A stretch of DNA of 64,000 nt, from assembly GCF_004114975.1 (NCBI RefSeq), contig NZ_CP030051.1, forward strand, positions 4,898,001-4,962,000, given 5' to 3'. This DNA comes from Bradyrhizobium guangdongense (GTDB lineage: Bacteria; Pseudomonadota; Alphaproteobacteria; Rhizobiales; Xanthobacteraceae). The first letter of the stretch is position 1. Every line of letters starts with the position of its first letter. Both the position numbers and the translations under genes were made by a program. Under the pieces are notes generated by a model, which did not search any database, had not been told where the DNA came from, and was given only the letters and a program-made list of their open reading frames with translations. Positions 37,236-46,218 of this stretch are shown here, one piece after another.

Positions 37236-38147
37236 TCACGGCCGGCTCGAAGCCGAGATGCCGGCAGCCCGAACGTGCTGTCCTGAGGTCGTGGCCAGCC
37301 AGATCCCGGCAAACACCGCGACGATGCCGGCCACCAGATTCCAGCGCAGCGGTTCGTGCAGCAGCCAGGCGCCGACCAGCGATGCCGTGATCGGATTGAC
37401 CGTCACCGAGATCGCCACGCGCGTCGGCGTCGTTCGCTCCAGTGCGAAGGCCCAGAGATAGAAGGTCAGCGCCGCACCGAAGGCGCCCAGATAGAGTGCG
37501 GCCAGCCACTGCGGCGCGCCAAAGCCTGCGACGGGCGCAAAGCTGCCGCGGAAACATGAGAGCAGGATCAGGCAGACAGCTCCCGCCGCCATGCTCATGG
37601 TCGTGAAGGCGATCGGGCCGGAGCGCCGGATCAGCGGCTTCGACCAGATGCCATACAGCGCCATGCACAGCGCAGCCGCCATCATCAAGAGATCGCCGCG
37701 CCAGGCACCCGATGGCGCCGAGCTGAGATCGGTGCGCAACGCGACGGCAACGCCTGATGTGGCCACCACGACACCGATCGACATGCGCCAGGTCAGCGCT
37801 TCGCTGCCGAGCGCAGCGCCGATCACCAGCGTCAAGAGCGGCAGCGTCGATAGCGCGAGCGCACCGCGCGCCGCCGTCGTGAAGATCAGCGATGCGTTGA
37901 ACAAGATCGGAAACAGCGCGAAAAAGAGGATGCCGAGCCCGATCGCGGCAGCCCAGTCGCCGCGCGCCGGCCAGCGGTCACCACGCAGCAACGCCAACGG
38001 CAGCAGCAGAAGAACGCCGATGCCGAACCGGAACGAGCCGATCGCCAGCGGATCGATGCTCGTCACGAGGTAGCGCGTGGCGCCGATCGAGGTGCCGCCC
38101 AGCGCGCTCGACAGCACCGCGGCCAGAACGCCAAGAACCTCGCCCAC
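37236..38147 (-). CDS. EamA/DMT-superfamily transporter
   Basis: 303 residues, ten likely membrane helices in two EamA repeats (LGVLAAVLSSALGGTSIGA...; LLMMAAALCMALYGIWSKPLI...). Inner-membrane exporter of a small metabolite or amino acid. The start is GTG at 38147 with GAGGAGGGAT in front; a longer ATG-started frame has no ribosome-binding site. It is divergent from a LysR gene that probably controls it, and convergent with the GFA gene two bases away. Confidence 0.9.
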   Translation of the reverse strand: MGEVLGVLAAVLSSALGGTSIGATRYLVTSIDPLAIGSFRFGIGVLLLLPLALLRGDRWPARGDWAAAIGLGILFFALFPILFNASLIFTTAARGALALSTLPLLTLVIGAALGSEALTWRMSIGVVVATSGVAVALRTDLSSAPSGAWRGDLLMMAAALCMALYGIWSKPLIRRSGPIAFTTMSMAAGAVCLILLSCFRGSFAPVAGFGAPQWLAALYLGAFGAALTFYLWAFALERTTPTRVAISVTVNPITASLVGAWLLHEPLRWNLVAGIVAVFAGIWLATTSGQHVRAAGISASSRP

Positions 38148-38238
38148 AATCCCTCCTCTCGAACGCCCGGACGAACAGCATACGGGCCGTGCCGAAACAG
38201 GGAATGGAATTTCCGTCATGCTGGGATAACGTTTGGTG

Positions 38239-39105
38239 ATGACCACACCCGATCTCGATCCCGATCTGCTCAAGGCTTTTCTCGCCGTCGCCGAGCATCG
38301 CTCGTTCACGCGGGCGGCCAATCAGTTGAACCGGACCCAGTCGGCGGTGAGCGTGCAGGTCAGGCGGCTGGAGGAGCGGCTCGGCACAAGACTGTTTCAG
38401 CGCAATCGGGACGGCGTCGTGCCGACCGCCCCGGGCGATGAGCTGCGCACCTATGCCCAGCGAATCCTCGCCCTTCAAGCGGAAGCGGTCGGGGCGCTGC
38501 GCGCCCGCAAGCCGGAGACCGTCATCCGCCTCGGTGTGATGGACGATTACGGCACGATCGTCATTCCGCCACTGCTGGCGAGCTTCGCCGAAGATCATCC
38601 GGAGGTCCAAGTCGAGATCGAGACCGGCCTGACGGCAACCATGCCGGCCCAACTCGGCGAGGCCTATGATCTCGTCATCGCCATGCACCCGGAAGGACAC
38701 GGCGACGGCGAACTGCTGCGGCATGAGCAGGCCGTCTGGGCGGCGGCGAAGTCATATACGGCCGGGTCGCAGGATACTTTGCCTGTCGCACTCTATCCGC
38801 CGGGATGCCTGTTTCGACAATGGGCCGCAGGCGCCCTCGATGCCGCGCGCCGGCCCTGGCGCCTCGCTTTTGTCAGCCGGACGCTTGCTGCGGTGGAGGC
38901 GATCGCGGCGCAGGGGCTTGCAGTCACGGTGGTCAAAGCCGGCACCTTGCCTGGCCGGCTCCGCCTCCTGTCGGATCGCGACGGCCTCCCGCCACTACCG
39001 GGAGCGGACATTCGCCTCCACCGCGCGCGCGATCTGTCGCGGCCGGCCGCGCTGCTCGCCGATCATTTGCAGCGTGGCATTTCGGAACCGGCCACCCTAT
39101 GTTGA
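38239..39105 (+). CDS. LysR-family transcriptional regulator
   Basis: 288 residues. The HTH is LLKAFLAVAEHRSFTRAANQLNRTQSAVSVQVRRLEERLGTRL (split over 11-55), followed by a substrate-binding domain (VIRLGVMDDYGTIVIPPLL). ATG at 38239. It is divergent from the EamA exporter with a 91-base gap, the usual layout for LysR control of an exporter. Confidence 0.9.
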   Translation: MTTPDLDPDLLKAFLAVAEHRSFTRAANQLNRTQSAVSVQVRRLEERLGTRLFQRNRDGVVPTAPGDELRTYAQRILALQAEAVGALRARKPETVIRLGVMDDYGTIVIPPLLASFAEDHPEVQVEIETGLTATMPAQLGEAYDLVIAMHPEGHGDGELLRHEQAVWAAAKSYTAGSQDTLPVALYPPGCLFRQWAAGALDAARRPWRLAFVSRTLAAVEAIAAQGLAVTVVKAGTLPGRLRLLSDRDGLPPLPGADIRLHRARDLSRPAALLADHLQRGISEPATLC

Positions 39106-39178
39106 CCTGAAGCGTTGCTGCACCGCCGGATTGGCCGGGTCGTCTGCAAGGCGACAGGCGAATCGGGACGGACACGAC

Positions 39179-39859
39179 GTGAACATTTCCTTCTACGATC
39201 TTTCGGTCTGGGTGCTGCCGCTGGTGCTCGCCATCACTTTCCATGAGGCCGCACATGGCTTCGTCGCGCACCGGCTCGGCGACAACACCGCCTGGCAGCT
39301 CGGCCGCGTCAGCTTCAACCCCATCAGGCACATCGATCCGTTCGGCACCCTGATCCTGCCGGCGATGCTGCTGTTTGCGCATTCGCCGTTCCTGTTCGGC
39401 TACGCCAAGCCGGTGCCGGTGAATTTCCGCAACCTCAATCATCCGAAGCTGGACATGGTCTGGGTTGCCCTCGCGGGTCCAGTTACCAATATCATGCTGG
39501 CGCTGGTCGCGGGGCTCGCCCTCCACGCCTTGCCATGGGCGCCCGCCGGTTCGGCGCAATGGATCTTTGACAATCTCAAGAATGCGCTGCTGATCAATGC
39601 CGTGCTGGCTGTCTTCAACATGATGCCGATTCCGCCGCTTGACGGCGGGCGGGTCGCGGTCGGGCTGTTGCCGCGGCCTCTCGCCTTGCCCCTGGCGCGG
39701 CTCGAGCCGTTCGGCATGATGATCCTGATCGGCCTTCTGATCCTGCTACCGCTGGCGGGTTCCCAGTTCGGTCTAAATCTTGATGTTATTTCAGCAATAC
39801 TGCGGACGTTGACCGGTTATGTGATTCAAGCTGTTCTCTTGGTAACCGGCAATGCGTAG
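39179..39859 (+). CDS. site-2 protease family protein (M50)
   Basis: 226 residues, multi-pass membrane metalloprotease. FHEAAHGFVAH carries the HExxH zinc motif (His22, Glu23, His26), and NMMPIPPLDGGR supplies the third ligand Asp in the LDGG motif. No PDZ domain is present, so this is the short bacterial S2P type. It begins with GTG (39179) after GGGACGG. The substrate is unknown; such enzymes cleave membrane-embedded regulators. Confidence 0.9.
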   Translation: MNISFYDLSVWVLPLVLAITFHEAAHGFVAHRLGDNTAWQLGRVSFNPIRHIDPFGTLILPAMLLFAHSPFLFGYAKPVPVNFRNLNHPKLDMVWVALAGPVTNIMLALVAGLALHALPWAPAGSAQWIFDNLKNALLINAVLAVFNMMPIPPLDGGRVAVGLLPRPLALPLARLEPFGMMILIGLLILLPLAGSQFGLNLDVISAILRTLTGYVIQAVLLVTGNA

Positions 39860-39934
39860 TTGAAGGTACAGTCCCGACATCCGCTACTTTGAGATCCTGC
39901 ACTTGAAGACAAAGCCGAAGGGCTAGAGGCCAAC

Positions 39935-40375
39935 TTGGTCAAAGCTGCCGATATGCTGATCGCGCGACGCGCCGACACCCGTGCTCGCGCCGATTTCGCC
40001 ACCTGGAAGATGATGGCCAAGCTGAATGGTTTGTCGGCGCTGCCTCCGGATGCCCAAGGCTTCCTCGACGGCTACAAAAAGCTGCTGGAGCGGATGAGCG
40101 AGGACGAGGCCTCCGAGGCCTCCATCGCCGAGGTCTACAAATCCTACTATCTGGAGATGGGCGGCGCCGGGAACCCGCCCGACGTCCGCAGCCGGCCGGC
40201 CGAACCGAAGACGGATAATGTTACCGCCTTCCGCCGCCCGGCGCCGAAGCCGAAGAAGACCGCCATGTTCGGCGCAACCCTGTTTGGTGGGACCCAGAAG
40301 CGTCCCCTGCCGGTGGCGCTGATCTTCGCCTGTCTGGTGGTCGTCTACGTCGGGATCAAATTCTACTGGCGCTGA
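39935..40375 (+). CDS. C-terminally anchored protein of unknown function
   Basis: 146 residues. A charged helical N half (ARADFATWKMMAKLNGLSALPPDAQGFLDGYKKLLE, within 19-53), a Pro/Lys-rich linker, and one hydrophobic segment near the C-terminus (VALIFACLVVVYVGIKFYW) suggest a tail-anchored membrane protein. TTG at 39935 with AGAGG upstream is the likely start; ATG at 39953 is the alternative. Convergent with tonB, with 11 bases between the stops. Confidence 0.75.
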   Translation: MVKAADMLIARRADTRARADFATWKMMAKLNGLSALPPDAQGFLDGYKKLLERMSEDEASEASIAEVYKSYYLEMGGAGNPPDVRSRPAEPKTDNVTAFRRPAPKPKKTAMFGATLFGGTQKRPLPVALIFACLVVVYVGIKFYWR

Positions 40376-40386
40376 CGGGTGGGTGA

Positions 40387-41175
40387 CTATTTCGGCTTCT
40401 TGAAATTCACCGGCAGGCTGAAGGCGAACTGATCGTCTGTCAGCTCGGCCGGCGGGACCGGCACCGGATCCGAGCGACGCACCATGGAGATCGCCTCATT
40501 GTCGAAGGCCGGATCCCCCGAGGTCTGCGCCACATCGACGGAAACGACATTGCCGCGTCGGTTGAGGACCAAGCTGAGCTTGACCGTCGTCGTCTTGCTC
40601 CTGTCCTTGGGATAGCGCTTGTGCAGCTCGAAATAGGCGCTGATGCGTTTGCCCCATTCAGCCGTCAGCTTGCGGACGTCCTTGCCGATGCCCTGATGCG
40701 GCGCAGCGGCCTTCTCGTCCTCGCGCGCGTTCTCGTCTAAGGCCTGCCGCGCCGATTCCTGCGCGTTCGGCATTTCCTCGACAGCCTGGGTTTCGACCTT
40801 GGCCACCTTCGTGGTGTCCTCGACCGGCTTCTTGGAGGCGTTCTCGGTGACGAGGCGGTCTGGGTCCTCGGCTTCCTGAGGTGTTTCCTTCGGCAGGTCG
40901 GTCTCTTTCACCTCAGCCTGCTGCTGCATCTGCTGCGGCTGGTACTGCGAGGCTTCGCTGTCCGGCCCGGGCGGCAGATCCGTTTCAGGCAGCTTTGGCG
41001 AGGTCATTTCCACGGCGTATTCGGCCCCGTTGGCGCCGAGGCCATCGTCTCCGTCATCGGCACGCAGGTTGGCGAGCGCCAGCGCAGCCCCGCCGAGATG
41101 CAGGCCGATTGCGGCAATAGCGGCCAAAATCCAGAGCCGCCGGGATGGTTTCGCGTCGATTACAGGGTCGGTCAT
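40387..41175 (-). CDS. tonB: TonB-family energy transducer
   Basis: 262 residues. One N-terminal membrane helix (about 13-36) is followed by a long Pro/Glu/Gln-rich periplasmic linker (QYQPQQMQQQAEVKE ...) and a C-terminal TonB domain with the pattern SAYFELHKRYPKD...GNVVSVDVAQTSGDPAFDNEA. It transmits proton-motive force from ExbBD to outer-membrane receptors. It is last in the receptor-piuC-exbB-exbD-tonB unit. Confidence 0.93.
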   Translation of the reverse strand: MTDPVIDAKPSRRLWILAAIAAIGLHLGGAALALANLRADDGDDGLGANGAEYAVEMTSPKLPETDLPPGPDSEASQYQPQQMQQQAEVKETDLPKETPQEAEDPDRLVTENASKKPVEDTTKVAKVETQAVEEMPNAQESARQALDENAREDEKAAAPHQGIGKDVRKLTAEWGKRISAYFELHKRYPKDRSKTTTVKLSLVLNRRGNVVSVDVAQTSGDPAFDNEAISMVRRSDPVPVPPAELTDDQFAFSLPVNFKKPK

Positions 41176-41185
41176 CGCGCTGCCG

Positions 41186-41647
41186 TCAGGGTTGGACCGC
41201 TCCTTGCGCCGGGCCAGCCGCCGCAGGAGGTGCTTCGAGCGCCACCAGCTTGATATGAGAATAGCCGCCTGCGCGCAGAATTTCCATCACGCCCATCAAC
41301 TCGCCGTAAGGGACCGCCTTGTCGGCGCGCAGGAACACGTATTTGTCCTTGCTCATGTCGGCGACGGCATCGAGCGAGCTGACAAGGTCGGTCCGCTTCA
41401 CCGCGTTTTCGCCGATTGCCAGCGTCAAGTCGGGCTTGATGCTGACATAGGTCGGCTTGTCCGGCTTCTTCTGCGGCATCGCGCTCGACGTCGGCAAATC
41501 GATCGGAAGATCGACCGTCGACAATGGTGCTGCGACCATGAAGATGATCAGCAGCACCAGGATGACGTCGATGAACGGCGTGACGTTGATGTCATGCGTT
41601 TCCGAGAAATCGTCATCGTCATCATTGTCTGTGAGCGAGACGGCCAT
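41186..41647 (-). CDS. exbD: biopolymer transport protein ExbD
   Basis: 153 residues. DINVTPFIDVILVLLIIFMVAAPL (within 18-43) contains the membrane Asp that carries protons, and a periplasmic domain follows. GGAGTAGGCC precedes the ATG, three bases after exbB. Partner of ExbB and TonB. Confidence 0.95.
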   Translation of the reverse strand: MAVSLTDNDDDDDFSETHDINVTPFIDVILVLLIIFMVAAPLSTVDLPIDLPTSSAMPQKKPDKPTYVSIKPDLTLAIGENAVKRTDLVSSLDAVADMSKDKYVFLRADKAVPYGELMGVMEILRAGGYSHIKLVALEAPPAAAGPAQGAVQP

Positions 41648-41650
41648 GGC

Positions 41651-42661
41651 CTACTCCGCCGCGCGCGAATGCGCGCTGCCATGGCTGCGATCGAGATCGC
41701 GCGACAACAATCGCGCCGCGGCGCCCGAAGCGCGGCTGACGAGCTCGAGATAGCCCTTCGTCACGCGCGAGAAGTGATTGTAGATGATGACGGCCGGGAT
41801 CGCGGCGACGAGGCCGATCGCGGTGGCGAGCAGCGCCTCGGCGATGCCGGGCGCGACCACGGCAAGATTCGTCGTCTGCGACTTCGAGATGCCGATAAAA
41901 CTGTTCATGATGCCCCACACGGTACCGAACAGGCCGACGAAGGGCGAAGTCGAGCCGATGGTCGCGAGGAAGCCCATGCCGATGCGGATGCGGCGCTGCT
42001 CGGCACGCACGATCTCGGCGAAGCTGGACGCCGCGCGCTCCTTGATACCGCTGTCGCTGGAGAGGCCAGCCGACATCCGCGCCTCGCGCAGCGCTGCGGT
42101 CAGGAAGGACGGCAGGATGCCCTCCTTGGTGCCGAGCGCCATCTGGGCTTCCGAGAGCGAGCGGACCTCCGCGATCTTCTTCAAGGCCGAGCGAAGCCTG
42201 GCGGACGCCAACGACAGCTCGATCGATTTCGCAATGAAGACCGTCCAGGTCACGAGCGAGGCGAAGGCAAGCCCGATCATCACCGCCTTTACGATGATGT
42301 CCGCCGACATGAACATCACCCAGGGCGACAATTCCTTCATGGCTGGTGCAATGCCGGCCTTCGGGGCAGTGCTGCCCGCCTCGACTACCGGGGCCACGGC
42401 AGCATCGGTCGCGGGTTTGCTGGGCGTCGCAGCCACGGGGACGGCCGCCGCAGGGGCCGCAGTCGCCGGCGCAGGTGCGGTCATCGCGCCCGGCTGGGTG
42501 GCGACGGCGGGGGCCGGCTGAGCCGGCACGGGCGCCGGTGCCGCAACAGGCCGAGCCGGCGGCGGCTGGGTTTGTGTCTGAGCCGAAACGGGACCCGCGA
42601 GCCAAGTGGCCGTGAGCAGCAGGGCGGCAGCGAGGCTTGCTTGGAAAGATGTCATCTTCAT
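41651..42661 (-). CDS. exbB: tonB-system energizer ExbB with long N-terminal extension
   Basis: 336 residues. A signal peptide ([23 protein letters not shown]) and a ~90-residue Ala/Pro/Gln-rich periplasmic segment precede the ExbB core. The core has three membrane helices, including the pore helices around [22 protein letters not shown] and [22 protein letters not shown]. The long extension is common in rhizobial ExbB. The ATG overlaps the stop of the dioxygenase gene (ATGA). Confidence 0.95.
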   Translation of the reverse strand: MKMTSFQASLAAALLLTATWLAGPVSAQTQTQPPPARPVAAPAPVPAQPAPAVATQPGAMTAPAPATAAPAAAVPVAATPSKPATDAAVAPVVEAGSTAPKAGIAPAMKELSPWVMFMSADIIVKAVMIGLAFASLVTWTVFIAKSIELSLASARLRSALKKIAEVRSLSEAQMALGTKEGILPSFLTAALREARMSAGLSSDSGIKERAASSFAEIVRAEQRRIRIGMGFLATIGSTSPFVGLFGTVWGIMNSFIGISKSQTTNLAVVAPGIAEALLATAIGLVAAIPAVIIYNHFSRVTKGYLELVSRASGAAARLLSRDLDRSHGSAHSRAAE

Positions 42662-43347
42662 ACTTCGGCCCAGGTGCGAATAAGGTTGTGATAGATACCC
42701 GTCAATTTGACCGTTTCGGGATCGTCACGCCCGAGACGTGCCGCCAGTGCCTGAATGGCGGTGTCGAGGTCGAAGATCATGCTGCGGGCTTGATCGTCAC
42801 GTATCATGCTCTGGAGCCAGAAGAAAGAAGCAACCCGCGCCCCCCTCGTCACAGGGGTGACCAGATGCAGGCTGGTCGAGGGATAGAGCACGCAGTCCCC
42901 GGCTGGCAACTTGACTTCGTGCGAGCCGTAGGTGTCCTCGATCACAAGTTCGCCACCGTCGTAATCCTCGGGCTCACTGAGGAACAGCGTGACCGACAGG
43001 TCGGTGCGGATGCGAAGGCCGGTCAGCCGGTCGCCTCGGATCGCGTTGTCGACATGGAGGCCGAAATGATGCCCGGCGCTTGCGGCATATCGGTTGAACA
43101 GCGGCGGGAAGATCTGAAGCGGAATCGCCGCCGCCAGAAATCGCGGGTTCGCCGTCAGCGCCGAGATGATGCGGTTGCCGAGCTTGCGCGCGACCTCGCT
43201 GTCCGGCGGCAACTGCTCGTTGCGCTTGACCATTGCCGACTGCGCGCCTGCGGTGGAACGGCCGTCTTCCCATTCGGTGACGTCCATGATGCGGCGGAAT
43301 TCCGCCACATCATCCTTGCTCAGGACGCCTTCTATGCATGTCAGCAT
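42658..43347 (-). CDS. PiuC/PKHD-type Fe(II)/2-oxoglutarate dioxygenase
   Basis: 229 residues, matching the PiuC/YbiX family. [11 protein letters not shown] gives the H-x-D iron ligands (His98, Asp100), the distal His is in [16 protein letters not shown] (about 161), and the following Arg binds 2-oxoglutarate. The family is nearly always next to TonB-dependent siderophore receptors and is thought to modify or process the siderophore; the exact reaction is not settled. GAGGTGCC precedes the ATG. Coupled to exbB. Confidence 0.93.
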   Translation of the reverse strand: MLTCIEGVLSKDDVAEFRRIMDVTEWEDGRSTAGAQSAMVKRNEQLPPDSEVARKLGNRIISALTANPRFLAAAIPLQIFPPLFNRYAASAGHHFGLHVDNAIRGDRLTGLRIRTDLSVTLFLSEPEDYDGGELVIEDTYGSHEVKLPAGDCVLYPSTSLHLVTPVTRGARVASFFWLQSMIRDDQARSMIFDLDTAIQALAARLGRDDPETVKLTGIYHNLIRTWAEV

Positions 43348-43367
43348 GGCACCTCGTCACGTCTCCT

Positions 43368-45941
43368 TCAGTAGCGCGCGGACAGAACCAGATAGGCGGC
43401 ACGACCTGGTGCTTCCAGCACGAAGGGGGCCGCGCTCTGGTACAGCGCGTCGTAGTAGCGCTTGTCGAAGATGTTGTTGACGAACAGCTTCAACTGCCAG
43501 TTCTTGTTGATCTTGGCTTCCGCGAATGCATCGAACCGCCAATAGCTCGGAATCGACGTGCCCTGGTTGGCCGCGAGCAAAGTGCCGCCGTAGATCTTCG
43601 AACGGTATACCGCCTGCCCGCCCAGCTCCCACGTGTCGTTGAGCTGGTATTTCGAAAGCAGGCTAAAGGACTGGTGCGCGATATTCGCCAGAGGCCGGCC
43701 CACGTTGGACGCGTAGAGCGTGCTGTTGGCCGGCGGCGCCAGCGACTTCGTCACCTCCGACTGCATCAGGACGAGGCCGCCGAAAACGCTCCACTTGTCC
43801 GTGATCTTGCCGCCGATGCCGAGATCGATGCCACGGACGCGGTAGGCTGCGCCAGCAGTAATACAAGAGACGGTCGTTGCCGGCGCCACGGGAGCATAGG
43901 TGCAGCCAAGCGCGGCAGCCGCAGCCGTACTGCCGACGTTCTGCGCCTCACGCGCGTTTTCCTTCGTCGTCTGGAACAGTGCTGCGGTCAGGAGCAGGTG
44001 ACGATCGAACAACTCCCACTTGGTGCCGAGTTCGATTGCCTTGTTCTTCTCGGGACCGAATATCTGGTTGTTGCCGCCCGCAAGATTCGGGTTGATGCCG
44101 CCGTAGGCCGTGCTCGTGCCATCGAACTCCGAGCCAACCGGGTTCGCCGAGGTCGCGTAGGCGACATAAACGCTGCCGTTGGGCAGCGGCTTCAACGTCA
44201 GGCCGAGGTTGTAATCCGGAACCAGAAATTCCGCAGACTGCTGGCCGAAGGCGCCAGCCGCCGTGTAAGCCGACGTCTTGACGCTGTAATCGTCGTAGCG
44301 GAATCCGCCATTGAGGATGAGGACGTCGCGATAGTTCGCGCTGTCCATCACATAGCCACTGACGGTCTCAATTCCGATCCTCGTCGGCCTACCGGTCAGA
44401 CCTGCCGGAATCGGGAAAGGATTGTCGGTGGCTTGCGGATAAAAGACGCTGACGCCGGACGTCGATCCAGATCCGGTGAAAGGCGTTGTCCCTGTCGTGA
44501 TCTCCGAGCCAAGTCCTGTATAGCTGTCGATCGACGATCGCTCGTTGTCGTATTCAATACCAGCAAGCAGCGTGTGCTTGAAGCCGGCATAATCATCGAA
44601 CTTGTAGGTCGCCTCCGTCTGATTGGCGAACACATCGGTGGCCTGATAGCGGCTCTGCGGGTTTGCGTTCACCGTATAAGCAGTGAACGGAGCGCCAGCG
44701 GCCAGCGTCGGCGATTCCGGCAGTGTGCCGATGTAGTTCTGCGTCGAGTGTGATTCCCTGATCTTGTTGGTGAGCAGCAGATCAGGCGTGACCTGAACCT
44801 CTGCATTGATCGTGCCGATGTCCTGTCCGGTCCTGTAGAAGTCGCGATTGACGAAGCCGTAGAAGTTGGTTCGGTTGACGCCGAAGTCCGGGAAAGGACC
44901 GCCTGACGTCGACGACGTGCTTGGCCGATAATACGGCACGCCGAAATCGGGAATACCCGTCAACTCGGTGTGGATATAATTCCCCGTGATCTTGATCGCA
45001 TCGGTCGGCTTCCAGGTCGTGGCGACGAACGCGCCATCGCGATTGTCCTTGACCCGGGCTCGCCCTGCGACATCGGCATCCTGGAACAGACCGCCGGCCC
45101 GAACGGCGAGCGAAGGATTGATCACCTGGTTGACATCGAGCGTGACACGCTTGGTCTGGTCGGTGCCAAACGTCGTGTCCATGTTGTAGAAGCTCTTCTC
45201 CGTCGCTGCCTGCTTGGTGACAATATTGATGGCACCACCGGCCGTGCCGCGGCCCGCGAAAGATGATGCGGGACCGCGCAGGATCTCCACCTGCTCGGTG
45301 AAGAAGTTCTCGCGCACGCTGACGCCGGAATCGCGCACCCCGTCGATGAAGACGTCGTTGCGGGCGTCGAAACCGCGGATGAAGAAGCGGTCGCCGAAGG
45401 CGTTGCCCCCCTCGCCCGTGCCGAGCGTCACGCCGGCCGTGCTCAGGATCGCCTGCTTCAGCGTGGTGGCGTTCTTGTCCTCAAGCACTTCCTTGCTGAG
45501 CACCGTGATCGACTTCGGCGTGTCGACCAGCTTCTCAGGGAATTTGCCGCCGGCCTGGACGTGATCGACCTTGTAGGGCGCGGCCGGGTCCGCATAGGGA
45601 TTGCGATCGGCCGCGGGCGCGCTGGCAGGCTCCACCGGCGTCTGCGCGGCCTGCTGACGTTGCTGCGCGGCCCGACGCAGCGCATTGCGGGCGCGGACCT
45701 GATCGGGCGTCGGTTTCGCAGCAGCGGAGCGCAGCCGCTCTTTCGGCGCGTCGACGTTCACGGCGGGCAGATTCGTTTGCTGGGCCTGTGCTCCGCTCGA
45801 AACGGACGCGACCGCGATCAAGCCCGCAACTGTGGAAACAGTCTTGCCCGTTGCGGCATCGAAACTGCCACCGACTGAAGTCCGTGCCGCGGTCGAACGC
45901 AACGACCGCGGAGCCCTCGCCATACCCATCCTACGCCCCAT
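43368..45941 (-). CDS. TonB-dependent siderophore receptor (Fiu-like), copy 1
   Basis: About 857 residues. A signal region (TVSTVAGLIAVASVSSGAQAQ) is followed by a Pro/Arg/Gln-rich stretch, a TonB-box/plug domain (DTPKSITVLSKEVLEDKNATTL; RFFIRGFDARNDVFIDGVRDSG; EILRGPASSFAGRGTAGGAINIVTKQ) and a 22-strand barrel ending in the terminal aromatic motif YLVLSARY. The plug resembles catecholate receptors. The start at 45941 is chosen by alignment with copy 2; downstream ATGs (45929, 45923) are possible. Followed 20 bases later by the piuC-type gene. Confidence 0.93.
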   Translation of the reverse strand: MGRRMGMARAPRSLRSTAARTSVGGSFDAATGKTVSTVAGLIAVASVSSGAQAQQTNLPAVNVDAPKERLRSAAAKPTPDQVRARNALRRAAQQRQQAAQTPVEPASAPAADRNPYADPAAPYKVDHVQAGGKFPEKLVDTPKSITVLSKEVLEDKNATTLKQAILSTAGVTLGTGEGGNAFGDRFFIRGFDARNDVFIDGVRDSGVSVRENFFTEQVEILRGPASSFAGRGTAGGAINIVTKQAATEKSFYNMDTTFGTDQTKRVTLDVNQVINPSLAVRAGGLFQDADVAGRARVKDNRDGAFVATTWKPTDAIKITGNYIHTELTGIPDFGVPYYRPSTSSTSGGPFPDFGVNRTNFYGFVNRDFYRTGQDIGTINAEVQVTPDLLLTNKIRESHSTQNYIGTLPESPTLAAGAPFTAYTVNANPQSRYQATDVFANQTEATYKFDDYAGFKHTLLAGIEYDNERSSIDSYTGLGSEITTGTTPFTGSGSTSGVSVFYPQATDNPFPIPAGLTGRPTRIGIETVSGYVMDSANYRDVLILNGGFRYDDYSVKTSAYTAAGAFGQQSAEFLVPDYNLGLTLKPLPNGSVYVAYATSANPVGSEFDGTSTAYGGINPNLAGGNNQIFGPEKNKAIELGTKWELFDRHLLLTAALFQTTKENAREAQNVGSTAAAAALGCTYAPVAPATTVSCITAGAAYRVRGIDLGIGGKITDKWSVFGGLVLMQSEVTKSLAPPANSTLYASNVGRPLANIAHQSFSLLSKYQLNDTWELGGQAVYRSKIYGGTLLAANQGTSIPSYWRFDAFAEAKINKNWQLKLFVNNIFDKRYYDALYQSAAPFVLEAPGRAAYLVLSARY

Positions 45942-46047
45942 TCCGTTTCTGCAATGTGTCGCATTGTGACATTGCGACGCATTGGTCGTATCGAGCGCGG
46001 CAAAGAGGGTCAACGCAGTCACGGCATCTGCAATCTTGAATCGGTCC

Positions 46048-46111
46048 AGATCAAAACGATTCTAAGTACGAATTTGAAACGCTTCTAAACTCGAGTTTAT
46101 AAGCGTTCTAA
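46048..46111. promoter_or_regulatory. iron-type regulatory region upstream of receptor 1: TTCTAA repeats and 30-bp palindrome
   Basis: TTCTAA occurs at 46060, 46083 and 46106, exactly 23 bases apart, each after an AA(C/G)(G/C)N lead. The last two belong to a near-perfect palindrome (46078-46107): AACGCTTCTAAACTC faces GAGTTTATAAGCGTT with one mismatch. The first 32 bases (46048-46079) also occur in front of receptor 2. The TTCTAA/TTAGAA half-sites recall rhizobial Irr (ICE) motifs. The remaining ~100 bases down to receptor 2 carry the hairpin at 46176. Confidence 0.6.
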
Positions 46112-46175
46112 TCTGGGGCCTTATTTGGTCCTTGCGATGCATTCTGTCCGCGCATCGTGAGCGGTCCTTGCAGAT

Positions 46176-46201
46176 GGGACGCCTGCCATGGCAGGCATCC
46201 C
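46176..46201 (-). terminator. hairpin after receptor 2 gene
   Basis: Twelve-base stem with one mismatch, GGGACGCCTGCC / GGCAGGCATCCC, 18 bases downstream of the receptor 2 stop (46219). A T-run flanks only the other side, so termination is suggested, not shown. It would separate receptor 2 from the receptor 1 operon. Confidence 0.4.
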
Positions 46202-46218
46202 GTTTTGAATCGACCCAA

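Noticed and set aside
38148..38321. Longer ATG-started form of the EamA transporter
   Set aside because: Would overlap the divergent LysR gene and lacks a ribosome-binding site; GTG at 38147 has GAGGAGGGAT and fits the first membrane helix.
41030..42691. 553-codon open frame on the plus strand
   Set aside because: Antisense to exbD and exbB; Arg/Asp/His-rich shadow.
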